The notes: a model not told the origin generated them from the sequence alone. A stretch of DNA of 64,000 nt from Uranotaenia lowii (GCF_029784155.1 NC_073692.1:272863827-272927826), one strand, 5' to 3'. Numbered from the stretch's first letter, positions 33,963-46,057 are shown. A program made the numbers and translations.

Positions 33963-36900
33963 CCGTTGTAAGAAGGTTGTCAATTAATGCTTTTAAAAAC
34001 AATAATAGAAGGTATTATTCATCGTTTGTAAACTATCGTAAAAAAAATTATAAATCCAAACTGGATTTTAAGTGTTACTTGGGTTAGTACTGTTGCGTGT
34101 AAGTCCAACTTACAGTTCTAATTGTGGCGTCTTTTAACCATTCATAAGGAACGAAACCTTCTATAGACAACAAAAGTTTCATAAAAGTGATTCGGACGGG
34201 AAATCGGTTTACAAAAGTAAGTCGTCTTGCATTCGACCAAAATGTCAACAAAAGAATGTTTTTTGGTAAAAAAAAATGACTAAATATTTATTTCCGCTTC
34301 TCCTGGACACAAAACAGGACCGAATTCACCTCTCCGAACGTCTGAAAAATAGAACTAATCTAACGTTTATTTATGAATTTAGATTTTTTTTAATCGGTGC
34401 TAAATCTGAAAACAAGACTGTTGAAAATTTATTTTGATGTAAATTTCCAGTTCAGAATGAGGAACATCATTTTGAAAAATTTATCGATGATTTACCGGAA
34501 ATAGCATTGATTCGAAACATTCATTTTGATTTGTAAAAAAATTGGATTTATTTTATCGGTAAAATTTATTATTTTTTGAGTTTGTGAGACATTCATGAGT
34601 ATAAAAATTGTGTAAGAAATCAATTTCCTTATTAATTGTTTATTTTTGGTGTTGTTATTATTTTTAGTAAATTTTGAATTTCGAAAACCCCTTCCATGGA
34701 CGGGTCCTTCGCACGGGCCTGTTGCCAAGGTTTTATAATTTGCTCTACAGAAACTACTGCAGAAGGGCCTTTCTGTGCTACTAAGCGTTGAATTGGAGTG
34801 TTTATAGATAAACCGATCGTGGTTTTGTAGCTTGAATTCATAATTGGACTGGAGTGCATTAAAAATACGTAAATTGTTACTTGGGTAAAGCCAAATAAAA
34901 TCCACTTAGGTTTTGTAAGAAAAGATAAATCAAAGAGTGTCGTGGAGTCGATAATGAGGACATTCTTAACTTATCATTGAAAAACCTTGTGGTTATGTCT
35001 TCTTTATAACATCTTACACAATCAATGCTATCACCTTAAAACACGATTTTGGTAAATTAACAGCAGCAGAAAACTTAATGAACAATTTTTTCAACAAATT
35101 TTCTTAAAACCTACTTACATATGTCTATGAAAAAACGAATGCAAAATTAGGTTTATTAGACATCTAATCAGCCTAAAAGAACATCATCTATCTGATTGAA
35201 AAATGCCCAAGTTCGCATCGCAAAATGAGTTTTCCTTCGTTCATCCCCCACCAAAAAGGCGTCCAAACTAGCAGATACGCAACGCCATAGTCATCACTGG
35301 CTCTCGCTGAGTTTATATTTCATCTATCTTAACAAATAAAACGAGAAAGTTTCCTTCTGATAATAACATTTTTACGAGATTTTCCTTTGTTTTTTTCCAT
35401 ACGGAATGAAAGAAAAAGTCTTCTCATTTGGAAAAGGGAATATAACGGAAAAAATGAAATCATTTGCGCGTTCTGGACTTCCAAAGTTACCAAATTTACG
35501 TTCAGAGCTTCGCGAGAAACTGATTCATTCCGACGAGGAACGAAAAAAAAATCGTATTGAATCGTTTGGATTCATTGTTCTCCGATGAATATAAATAAGT
35601 CCTATTTCCGGCCGAATGCAAACAGGCCTAATAAAAAGAAATTGGGTGCCAGTTTATGTATGCATAAAACTATGCTCTGTGCTGATAGTTTTCTCCTTTC
35701 TCCTAGTTGGGTTTGTCTTAGGAAACTTTAAGTCTCTTCAGCTGTTGTGTTGAATGGTTGGAACTATGCTATTTGAATGTTGAAATTTATGAAGAAATCA
35801 AGATGGTTTTTTGAGATCTCTGCAAAAAAATTCAGACTGATAGACGTTCTAAACTTTAATAGTTCCTGATCGAAAAAAATATCAAGAATTAAAGCCATTA
35901 GACAAAAAGGCTAAATTGTTAGCTAAGAATCACTTTTCGCTGAACTCGGGTAAGACTTTTCTATTAATAAAAGATGTAAAATCAAGTAAAAAATATACAT
36001 TTCGTTTACAATCACATAATTGTCTAAAGTATGTACGATTCAAGAATATTTCTAATTCATTTCCAAACGTAAATATGGCCAAAATAAATGTCAAATTCCG
36101 TTAAAGTTGTCAATTTGAAGGTACAAATTGATGTAAGAACATCGAGCAAATGGGCAAACATTTACATACGCTACCAAAGAAGATTTCGTCTATGTTTACT
36201 CAATTTGAAGTCCCGGATATTAGCTTCTGAGTTTGTTCGTCGAAAACCAAGCTGATTTATCTCCCGTTCCCGACGTTTCCAATCCTTTTCATATATAATA
36301 ATCCATTAAAATTAAGAAAACGCACAAACACACCCCAGCAAACTCATCACCCAACCATCTTGGGGGCCAACTTTTCCCTTCAAACGCGTCTGTATTCCAT
36401 CCGAAGAGGCGGATTTTCTTCGAATAAAACGAAAGCAAACTTGGTGTTTAACTTTTCCGCATTTTTCTTTCTCCTTTTCCCTTCGAAATGAAAGCTGAGG
36501 AAACCGAAGAGATAAATCTCGCACGATATAATACAACGCAGACCCATGTATTCACTTTTACACATTGCGGTTCATTTCCGTTTTACGATCTGGACGGAAA
36601 ATATATGGTTCACTCGTGCGTTTTCCAGAACTCAACAACCGTCCTTCGGCTTTCTTTTTTGGGATCTGTAGTAAGTATGATGCGACGCTTTTTCGAAGGA
36701 TGTTGAAAGGCATCTTATTTTTGTGCTTTTTGACACTGCTTTATCTGGCTGGGCTTAATTTTGAGAAGGGTAATGGAACAGAATCAAGCCCGTCTAGACT
36801 GGTAGGTATGAATTCCTGTAAACTTCAAATATGTACTAGGTTGGTGATTTTAAAGCTAATCCAGGGTTTTGCTTTAAACTATGTGTTCGCACATGATACT

Positions 36901-37712
36901 ATTTTTAAAAATCTGATAAACTTTTATTGTCCAAAACTGATTATTAGGGTGGTCCAAATTGGGAGTTCTTGTCTAAATCAGACAAAAAACCGGGAGTGGG
37001 TTTCTTTGGACCCAATAACAACTGTGTAAGTTTTGGTGGCTCAGGGATTATAAATGGGCTGTTCAGGAAATTCAAAGTTTGTATGGAAATAAGTATGGAA
37101 AAAGTTCAATTCTGTTCAAAATATCCTATAGCATCATTGCATTGCTGCGCTGTAATCAAATATACATCAAGCTGCATCATATTGTTGAAGACTCAAAGAA
37201 CTGTTAAAAGTGCCAATCAAAATTTATGACTATTTCGAATTTTTAGACTGTTCCAATAATTTTAAATGTACTAGTTGATGATAACCGTCTATGCCCTGGT
37301 CTTCAAAAAAAAGTGTCGTTTGACTTTTCGAAATTTTGGTAGCTTTGTATTCATCATTTTCATAATTTTTTTCCTATACGGAGAAAAAAATATGGTATTT
37401 CCAACAATAATCCAAAAAAAAAATTAATCGTACACCCATTTTTCATTCATGAATTTCGAGTTTTTCAGGGTTTAACATCAAATAAGTAAAAACAACTTTT
37501 ATCCATTATTAATTACCTCCTTTTTACTCTTTCACTGTGAAATTGAAAATACAATTTTTTTACATTTTTAATTCATATTTAAAAAAATTACAAAAAAACA
37601 CCATTTCAGACGTGGCAGAATTGATCGTACACTACTACTTTTTCTAAAAATACCAATAAAAATCAATTCATAGAAAGTTACAAATATCAAAAATCAACTA
37701 AATTAGTGTTTG
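33963..37712. other. long stretch without recognised gene
   Basis: Mostly AT-rich unique DNA. A compact open frame on the minus strand at 34632-34859 (QKGPSAVVSVEQIIKPWQQA) has normal protein-like composition and a GC-richer codon pattern but no family I recognise. It could be an exon or an element remnant. TGTTACTTGGGT occurs at 34072 and 34873. A MITE-like left end (ATTAGGGTGGTCCAAA) lies near 36943. A patch with more balanced composition occurs at 36280-36760. No promoter or RNA gene was identified. Confidence 0.35.
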
Positions 37713-38379
37713 TATATAGTATATAGTATATAGTATATAGTATATAGTATATAGTATAAAGTATATAGTATAAAGTATATAGTATATAGTATATAGTATA
37801 TAGTATATAGTATATAGTATATAGTATATAGTATATAGTATATAGTATATAGTATATAGTATATAGTATATAGTATATAGTATATAGTATATAGTATATA
37901 GTATATAGTATATAGTATATTGTATATAGTATATAGTATATAGTATATAGTATATAGTATATAGTATATAGTATATAGTATAAAGTATATATTAAATAGT
38001 ATATATTATATAGTATATAGTATATAGTATATAGTATATAGTATAAAGTATATAGTATAAAGTATATAGTATATAGTATATAGTATATAGTATATAGTAT
38101 ATAGTATATAGTATATAGTATATAGTATATAGTATATAGTATATAGTATATAGTATATAGTATATAGTATATAGTATATAGTATATAGTATATAGTATAT
38201 AGTATATAGTATATAGTATATAGTATATAGTATATTGTATATAGTATATAGTATATAGTATATAGTATATAGTATATAGTATATAGTATATAGTATAAAG
38301 TATATATTAAATAGTATATATTATATAGTATATAGTATATAGTATATAGTATATAGTATATAGTATATAGTATATAGTA
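37713..38379. repeat. 7-bp satellite (GTATATA)n with ~315-bp higher-order duplication
   Basis: About 95 copies of GTATATA. Distinctive variants (GTATAAAG, TATATTGTATA and a GTATAAAGTATATATTAAAT block) recur in the same order at about 37980 and 38294, so roughly 45 units were duplicated as a block of about 315 bp. The array continues at 38980-39011 and 40964-41170 beyond two inserted elements. Confidence 0.93.
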
Positions 38380-38979
38380 CAGACCTCGTTCGTTTTTGGC
38401 AACATTCGATTTTGGCAACATTCGATTTTGGCAACATCCGATTTTGGCACATGTGCCAAAATCGAACGGTTTTTAGAAGCGACCTTACCTTTTAGTTTTC
38501 TCTATAACAGGACCAATATAATTCAGACAAACATAAAAAATACGTTTTTACGTTCAGAAATGGTGATAGAATACAACAACAAAAACAAAAGTTTTTTAAA
38601 AAAAATATAAAGTACTCAAAAATTACAAAAAGATGAAAATTTTTAAAAAATCAAAAACAAATACAATCAAGAGACTAAAAATGACAAAATCATCTTAAAA
38701 ATTATAGAGAATGACGAAAACAGCAAAAAGGACAAAAAAAAACAAAGACTATAAACAAAACAAAAGTAGTGAAAAATGCATCAAAAACATGAGAAAAAAA
38801 TCAATAAAAAATCATAAATGGTCGGAAATTGACTTAAAATACCGTTAATGATAATAAAAATAGTTATTTTGTAAAAATAAGAGAAAAACGTTTCAGAAAA
38901 AAAACCGTTCGATTTTGGCAACATTCGATTTTGGCAACACAAAATGTTCGGGCATGTTGCCAAAAACGAACGGGGTCTG
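38380..38979. mobile_element. pogo/Tc1-type MITE in the 7-bp satellite
   Basis: 600 bp, with termini CAGACCTCGTTCGTTTTTGG and the matching inverted end (one mismatch over ~25 bp), flanked by TA on both sides. TTCGATTTTGGCAACAT is repeated three times inside the left end and about twice inside the right end. The interior is A-rich and non-coding. The CAG start plus TA target fits pogo-like or other Tc1/mariner derivatives. Confidence 0.8.
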
Positions 38980-39011
38980 TATATAGTATATAGTATATAG
39001 TATATAGTATA

Positions 39012-40963
39012 GGGGAGAATGAGGATACTTGATCCCTGGGGATACTTGATTCCTTAGCTATATCTCGAAACTGGAATGTCTTACAAATATCAAATGTTCT
39101 AGGAAAATGTGCCAAAATGAGCAAAATAACAATGCTTGCAGTTTAAAAAATTTTAACAAAATAATTGTTTGAGTTATTGAACTTTGTTTGAAAAATTTCA
39201 CAAAATGTAACTTGAAGATCTTTTTTCATCACTTTAAAATGTTCCTTACATGGGAAAATTATGAAAAAAATATTTGTTCCAAAAGATCAATCGTTTGAGC
39301 GTAAAATGAACTTCATAATGCCATATTTTCAAAGTAATGGATAACTCTCAACTTTTTTCAGGAAAAGTTTTCTAAAATGTTGATTATGGGTACAATTGAT
39401 CCCCTAGAGTTGGGTATAATTGATCCCCCTTCCAAACGGCATATTCTTCTTCTGAATTGATCGTTATGATTGCTGATTACGAAATTACTAATATTTATCC
39501 AAAAACTAATATTTATCAAAGAATTGTCTGAAGAATAGAGCAAAAATAATTAATTTTCTCTTAATTATAAAAAATAGCGCCTTTAAGTATGCAATGTTAT
39601 TAGCGTTGAGACAAAGTTAGGGGAGAGTGGGGATACTTGATCCCCTTTTCTTATTTTCACCATATCTTTCTGGAAAAATTTAGCAACTCGCCGTCTTTGA
39701 CATTTTCTGACAGCTTGTAACTTGAAGTTTCTATGCTCCAAAAATTAGATCGATACTTGAACCCGTTAAAGAACTAGAAGCATTTTCGTGGGAGTAAAAA
39801 AATTGCGATTTTTCTGAAGTTAGGGGAGACTTGATCCCCTATTGCAGGAGACTTGATCTTTTATTCAGGAAGCCCTAATCCTTGTATAAAATTCAAACAA
39901 AACCCCAACATAGAATGTTAATTGACTATTTTGGTCATGTTTGTTCTCATTTCACAATTTATAGCAGACATAAGAAGAAAATTCTATAACTTTATCTCAA
40001 CGCTATTAACATTGCATACTTTAAGGCGCTATTTTTTATAATTATGAAAAAATCAATTATTTTTGCTCTTTTCTTCAGACAATTGTTTGATAAATATTAG
40101 TTTTTGGATAAATATTAGTAATTTCGTAATCAGCCATCATAACGATCAATTCAGAAGAAGAATATGCCGTTTGGAAGGGGGATCAATTGTACCCAACTCT
40201 AGGGGATCAATTATACCCATAATAAACATTTTAGAAAACTTTTTCTGAAAAAGTTGGTAGTTTTCCATTGCTTTGAAAATATGACATTATGAAGTTCATT
40301 TTACGCTCGAACGATTGATACATTGGAACAAATATTTTTTTTCATAATTTTCCCATGTAAGGAACATTTTAAAGTGATGAAAAAAGATCTTCAAGTTACA
40401 TTTTGTGAAATTTTTCAAACATAGTTCAATTACTCAAACAATTATTTTGTTAAAATTTTTAAAACTACAAGCATTGTTATTTTGCTCATTTTGGCACATT
40501 TTTCTAGAACATTTGATCTTTGTAAGACATTCCAGTTTCGAGATATAGCTAAGGAATCAAGTATCCCCAGGGATCAAGTATCCTCATTCTCCCCTATAGA
40601 ATTTTCTTTATATGTCTGCTATAAATTGTGAAATGAGAACAAACATGACCAAAATAGTCAATTAACATTCTATCTAGGGGTTTTGTATGATTTTTAAACA
40701 AGGATTAGGGCTTCCTGAATAAAAGATCAAGTCTCCTTCAGTAGGGGATCAAGTCTCCCCTAACTTCAGAAAAATCGCAATTTTTTTACTCCCACGAAAA
40801 TGCTTCTAGTTCATCAACGGGTTCAAGTATCGTTCTAATTTTTGGAGCATAAAAACTTGAAGTTACAAGCTATCAGAAAATGTCAAAGACGGCGAGTTGC
40901 TATTTTTTTCCAAAAAGATATGGTGAAAATAAGAAAAGGGGATCAAGTATCCCCACTCTCCCC
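39012..40963. mobile_element. TA-target MITE (family X), outer copy in the 7-bp satellite
   Basis: The left end GGGGAGAATGAGGATACTTG begins right after a TA of the satellite, and the right end closes at 40963 before another TA, after which GTATATA units resume. The left part (39012-39619) and right part (40595-40963) match the undisturbed copy at 52267-53245. A second family X copy in opposite orientation is inserted between them. Confidence 0.85.
39620..40594 (-). mobile_element. family X MITE, inverted copy nested in its own relative
   Basis: 975 bp from GGGGAGAGTGGGGATACTTG to the reverse complement of GGGGAGAATGAGGATACTTG, flanked by TA at 39618-39619 and 40595-40596. The empty site is preserved in the copy at 52267-53245 (ACAAAGTTATAGAATTTT), which shows the insertion duplicated a TA. 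It contains the 61-codon open frame (40063-40248) that recurs in the other copies. Confidence 0.88.
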
Positions 40964-41170
40964 TAAAGTATATAGTATATAGTATATAGTATATAGTATA
41001 TAGTATATAGTATATAGTATATAGTATATAGTATATAGTATATAGTATATAGTATATAGTATATAGTATATAGTATATAGTATATGGTATATAGTATATA
41101 GTATATAGTATATAGTATATAGTATATAGTATATAGTATATAGTATATAGTATATATATATATATAGTAT
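40964..41170. repeat. 7-bp satellite (GTATATA)n, right-hand part
   Basis: Continuation of the array after the family X insertion, about 28 units, ending in a short TATATATA run. Confidence 0.93.
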
Positions 41171-41184
41171 ATCCAATCATATAT

Positions 41185-42230
41185 CTGAATGATTCTCGAT
41201 CACCTATAATTATCAAAATTTTAACAATACATATAAAAGACAATCTGATTGATTTCGTACATTTAACAAAATATATTATACATTCAACTATGGTTGTATG
41301 ACTGATTTGTGCATTCAACTACAAATATAATAGACTCAACTACAATTTAGGATTGATGTCATACATTCAACAATAATTATAGTAGAATCAAATATAATTA
41401 TATGATTGATTTGATTGTAATATGATAGATTCAACTATAACAATTTAATTGCTGTTGTTCTTTGTGCATCTTGATGTATGGCTGCCTAACAAATTGTGCG
41501 TCTTAACTAATCGGTCCCGAAAGACGTCCTTAAAAGTCGGTGCTTCTGCACCCGGCGAAGATTGACCTTGTGAGGGGAAAATTTACACAATATAATGATA
41601 TCAATCTATCATTCGCTTTACCGACCCTACTGACTTACAAATACTATTTTCCTGTGGGATCCTGCCATGATCACGTAAAGTATCCTGCCATGATCACGTT
41701 CCACCAGGAACTGGTGGAGGAAAATGTTTCTCAATCGCCGGAAAGCGTTTGCGCTTTGCCACCGATGTCAGGAACTGTCGGCTGAGTCCTGAAAATTGCA
41801 CCACGATCGCAACTGGGAACACCTGGTCTCCCATTTACGATTTTTGTTTGCTACTGAACACTGTAGTATTCAAGTATCACACAATAAATCGTAAAAATAT
41901 AGTTCAATTTGCTATATTTATAGTTGAATGTCTTAAATCAATCATACAATTGTAGTTGAATTGATCACATTTACAGTTAAATCATTGATACCATTACAAT
42001 TCAATCTATCACATTTAAATGTGAGAGGTCAACCAGGAATGTATAGTTGAATCTGTTATATTAATAGTTGAATGCCTAGAATCAATTATACAATTGTAGT
42101 TAAATTTATCATATTTACAGTTGAATCCATTGTATTCGTAGTTGATTACGTCAAGTCAATCATCAATTTGTCTATTATATTTATGGTTGGATGCGACAAA
42201 ATCAACTACGCTTTGATGATTGATATACCC
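41185..42230. repeat. diverged ATTCAACTA-type repeats in inverted orientation around a unique core
   Basis: At 41185-41450 the motif ATTCAACTATAATTAT...GATTGATT recurs several times at about 40-70-bp spacing. At 41860-42230 its reverse complement (TAGTTGAAT...AATCA) recurs in the same way. The 41460-41850 core between them is GC-richer, with a short open frame (41540-41785) that has no recognisable domain. The layout suggests an old foldback-like element with repetitive arms, or the 5' part of the gypsy remnant that follows. Confidence 0.5.
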
Positions 42231-42268
42231 CTCTGGAATATCAAGATAAACTTTGGTCTTTTTTCTCC

Positions 42269-43707
42269 GTGAACAACGATACCGACAATATCGACGGTCA
42301 AGATGCCCGCAATGCAATGTCTTTTTCCGTAAATATGCGGGGTAATTTTGTAGCAACGTGCCATCGAAAAAAGAAACATGCTTGTCGTCTCGTATCGTCG
42401 AGTCCAATCCGCTTTTCAATAGATTCTGGCGCGGATGTCATATGCGGAGATGATTGGAAGCATTTGAAGTATGATTAGCTTTCAGAGGAGGCCCTCTTTA
42501 TACCATTCCAATTGGGCATAAATGCAAATTTGCGATCCAATGTTTCCAGCAAGCCGATTTCATTGTAAACCATTGGTTGAAGATAATTTCCTTGTAGCCG
42601 CTCCTTGCTGGGACGAGCAACTAAAAGGGACCTGAAATTGCTGAAAGCAGGAGCTTGTATCAATGCATGTGAAACTGATCCTTATCAAGTTTGGTGTAGA
42701 TAAATCTGGAATGCCATTTAAATGTTCCGGCTGTCATTCGAGAGAGTGCTAGAGCTAGATTAGCAGAAATGAAACACTAAGGCATCATAAAACGCGTCAC
42801 GGCCGATCCTGACTGGATAAGTGGGATGTCGGCAGTCACTAAAGGCCGAAACTTTTTTTGTTTCGATTATAGTCGCTTTACCATCATTATGGCATTCGCG
42901 ACTTTGTCAACGTTGCAGTTGGCGGATCGTTATTGAAAAACTTATCCGGTACAACTGTGTTCGATGTTTACTCGTGGGCTCGAACTCGCGGACACCGGCT
43001 CAGGAGACAACAGACTTGCCAATTGAGCTATATCACAAGCCCATAAAGGCCGAAACGACTTTCGTTTGGTTGTTAACATGCGGATTCCCAATCTTGCAAT
43101 CAAGTGGGAGTATTATCGCATGCCACTTTTGGATGTTATGAGGATCAAACTTCTTGGTTCCAAGTACTTTTCAAAGCTTGATACCCCCAATGCTTTCACC
43201 TTTTAGAGCTATACGAAAGTTTTAAGGATTTAACAAGCTTCCTAACGGAATGTTCCGTTTCACGCGCCTCATGTTCGGGGTCAATTGCACACCTGAAATT
43301 TTCCAGCGCGAAATGTCCCGGATCCTCGAAGAAGTTGAAAACAAAATTGTTTATATAGACGACATTTTTGCTTTCTCGAACAGCTTTGACGAACTGCACA
43401 AAACAGCCGCTCTTTTTCTGAGCATCCTGCGATCAAACAACCACACTTTCAGTGCTTCCAATTGTGAAAACCACCAGACCCGGATACAGTTCCTGGCCAC
43501 GAACTGGACGAGCATAAGTTTTATATCGACGAAGCCAAAGCGGCAATCATCCGCAAGTTCAGGAAACCATCCACTGTTTCGAAACTTCGAAGTTTTCTCG
43601 GTCTTGCTTCTAATGTCAGTCCGTATATTCGTAATTTTGCTGACACTGCGAGCCCTACATGAGCTATCGTTAGTTCTTCTTCGTGAATATGGGGCAACGC
43701 CCAAACA
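42269..43707 (+). pseudogene. Ty3/gypsy retrotransposon pol remnant
   Basis: Pieces of protease and RT in broken frames, in the expected order. Retropepsin (RFSIDSGADVICGDDWKHL, about 42410-42470) is followed by the connection near 42790-42840 (WISGMSAVTK-type) and, beyond a SINE, RT starting at about 43057. MFRFTRLMFGVNCTPEIFQR opens at 43250 and the catalytic YIDD lies at 43352-43363. RSFLGLASNVSPYIRNF closes near 43590-43635. There are many stops and frameshifts. RNase H, integrase and LTRs are absent, and the sequence ends abruptly at a 17-18-base A-run. Long dead. Confidence 0.8.
42853..43043 (-). mobile_element. tRNA-derived SINE inserted in the gypsy RT
   Basis: About 191 bp on the minus strand. 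The tRNA-like head (43043-42970) has A-box TAGCTCAATTGG and B-box GAGTTCGAGCCC, and the A-tail (a T-run) lies at 42853. A 13-bp duplication TAAAGGCCGAAAC flanks it (42840-42852 and 43044-43056). The duplicated bases belong to the gypsy RT coding sequence, so the SINE arrived after the gypsy copy. The head differs from the SINE at 16317-16715. It resembles mosquito Feilai-type SINEs, a family guess from memory. Confidence 0.8.
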
Positions 43708-45821
43708 TCCGCCAAAAAAAAAAAAAAAAAGAATTCATCTGTTGTACAATAATGAACCTAGGTCCTAGGTACAAGATCAAACATTTTCACATCTTTTGGT
43801 CAAATTTCAAGTATTTTCAAATTTCCATTTTCACTAGAGTAGCTGTATCTCTTTTTCCAGTCATGGTACAGTCTTCAAATTTTGTCTTCCCATTCGAGAC
43901 TCTTGTCGACAAATCGTATTTCGGCGGCTAGGCTTCGCCTCCACGAGTTTCTGGGTTTGCCTCTTCTTCGATGTCTTATTTTTGCTTATTCAGCTAGTGG
44001 CTCTAAAGCCTTTTACTCAGCTTACAACAAGAACAATACCCTACTCGATTGAATGAATCTTCCGGGGAAAATTCCAAATCTGTGTTCCAACCTCACATTG
44101 TTGTTGCAAATTCTAGGTACTCGCTCGTTAAACAACTCGTTTCCATTTCCCAGGCTCCCATAAACAGAGGTCGGAGCTCAGCCACTCGGGAAAAACTTTC
44201 TTATCACTGGGGTAAATTACCGCGCTCGATGATTTGCCCGTGCGCCCGTTGATGGAAGTTTCGCGATGGAAGTAAAATGAACAACCCAAAAAAAAAAACA
44301 AGCATACAAGTGAACATCCTGCCAGTCTAATCCCCACTTTATTGTTTGCTCTGCGTAATGTTAACAAAAATGTTAACTTTCCGACTGGCAGGCAAAAGGG
44401 CGAATGTTCTGGCAAAAACTCCTACAGAGTGTGGTGGCTTCATAATCAGTTCGCCCAACAGCATTCGGCCTGGGAAAACTTTCTGACACCAATCGTGTGA
44501 GTTATTTGTACTTGTAACTTTTTCCTTGAGGGATTAGCGCTCGTTGATGGAGTTTTTTGCTTCTATTCGGTTGCGGTTTTGTAGGTTTGGTTGTTTTTTT
44601 TTGTTGCTTGGAAATTGAAAGTACTGCCAACTATTAGTTGTTTTGTGGAGTACGGAAATAAGTAGGTTCCTTATTTCGAAAGTGGATTTCACTCAGAAAA
44701 AAATTATAAAGAATAAGCCTTCCTGTTAATTAAAAAAAAACTATAATAAAATATTTTTAAAACCAGTTTCTTGAAGCAAATGTTAACATGGTTTAGGTTA
44801 GAATTGATGATTTTATAATTCTCTAAAATAGAGTTAATGAATTGAGACTTGAATTTCAATCCGTATGAATTAATCAAGACCAATTTAGATTTTTTCACCT
44901 GTATATAGATAAGTAAAGTATATTTAGCCAACGTCACTTCGTTTTGATTTGATAAAGTCAGACACATCGTGTCGGATGTGTCATAGCCGTTGATGGACAG
45001 CTGTTCCGTCCGATTGATGCCTGGATAGGAATGGTTGGTGCTCAAAAGTTTGCTTTTACCAAATGACCACGGCTCTAGCTTTACAGACATCATTCTTTAA
45101 TCCTATTGAATCGATCTGGCTCAGTTGCTTTAATTGAATTATTGAATAGTTCATGCCTATAAGTGATTGGGATTAGTGGTTTGGTTCTATCATATATTTA
45201 AGAATAAAATACACAGCAAACAGTTTTCATATTTCAATCAACATTACAATTTTTTTCTTATAAAATCATAAATGTTATTGAATTCCGTATAATTAATTAT
45301 GAATCTGTTTATGAATTTATCTTACGAGTTATGTTATAATCTTTTAAATTTCAATACAACGTTTAAACATTTATACAAAAAAAAAAGCCGTTTTCAAGTA
45401 GGTTAAGAACAGCAAATTATGAAACCTTGGCAAGCCGAATCAATTTTTGAAGTTCTGTATGATATTCGCTTTACAGTTTATCTCCCGAACACTTGCTTTA
45501 AAACTATTATAGTCTGTAGAAACAATTTTTTTTTCAGGGATTTTCATCCTATTGGATGATTCATCCCATTTAAGGAGCATTCGTTCCTTACAAACAGTTT
45601 ATAAACGCCAAGGTAAGGGGATACATTTTTTATTATCTGACGATTTGCGCTGGAGCTCTTCAGATCCTCCACAAAATATCAAGTTTTTTGATTCTTATTT
45701 ACATTATATTCTTCTTATTTTGATCATTGAGTAAAGTCATTGGAAAGTAACGATATTTACTCAGAACAGATGCCAACATCTCGAATACTTATTCCCCGTT
45801 TAGGATTTTATAATTATTTTT
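43708..45821. other. no recognised gene
   Basis: Begins with an A-run (43711-43728). The part at 43760-43880 resembles the arm of the foldback element at 51062-52264 (GATCAAACATTTT...CATCTTT...CAAATTTCAAGT), so an old fragment of that family is likely. The rest is AT-rich and unassigned. The minus-strand open frame at 44704-45093 has no recognised domain. Confidence 0.4.
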
Positions 45822-45984
45822 TATTTTTAAACTGTGACCCAAAGATGGGTCTTGACTCAAACATTCAGTCAGCGAAACTTTTTTTTTTTTTTTTTTGTAA
45901 AGAAATGAATCCAACTTAGATGAAATTTCAGGGACTAGAAAGGGAAAATTGATGTTGAAAAACATGCGAAAAAAAATTCGCCTT

Positions 45985-46057
45985 GTCTCCCGGTGAGACT
46001 TGAACCCACATCTTGCGCCTCTCCGGGGCCCATGTATTAACATTCTACTACAGGAGA
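45985..46057 (-). pseudogene. tRNA-like segment (Ser-GGA-like), inverted unit
   Basis: Same 73-nt fold as in the tandem units but on the minus strand: acceptor TCTCCTG/CGGGAGA, A-box-like TAGTAGAATG and T-arm GTGGG/CTCAC with B-box GGTTCAAGTC. The anticodon loop CCGGAGA would read GGA, but it lacks U33 and the anticodon stem is weak, so a working tRNA is unlikely. Confidence 0.5.

Noticed and set aside
37687..38421. 244-codon Tyr/Ile-rich frame
   Set aside because: Translation of the GTATATA satellite, whose 7-bp unit happens to avoid stops in one minus-strand reading; not a gene.
43196..43399. Minus-strand frame opposite the gypsy RT
   Set aside because: Antisense shadow of the RT region that includes the YIDD box.
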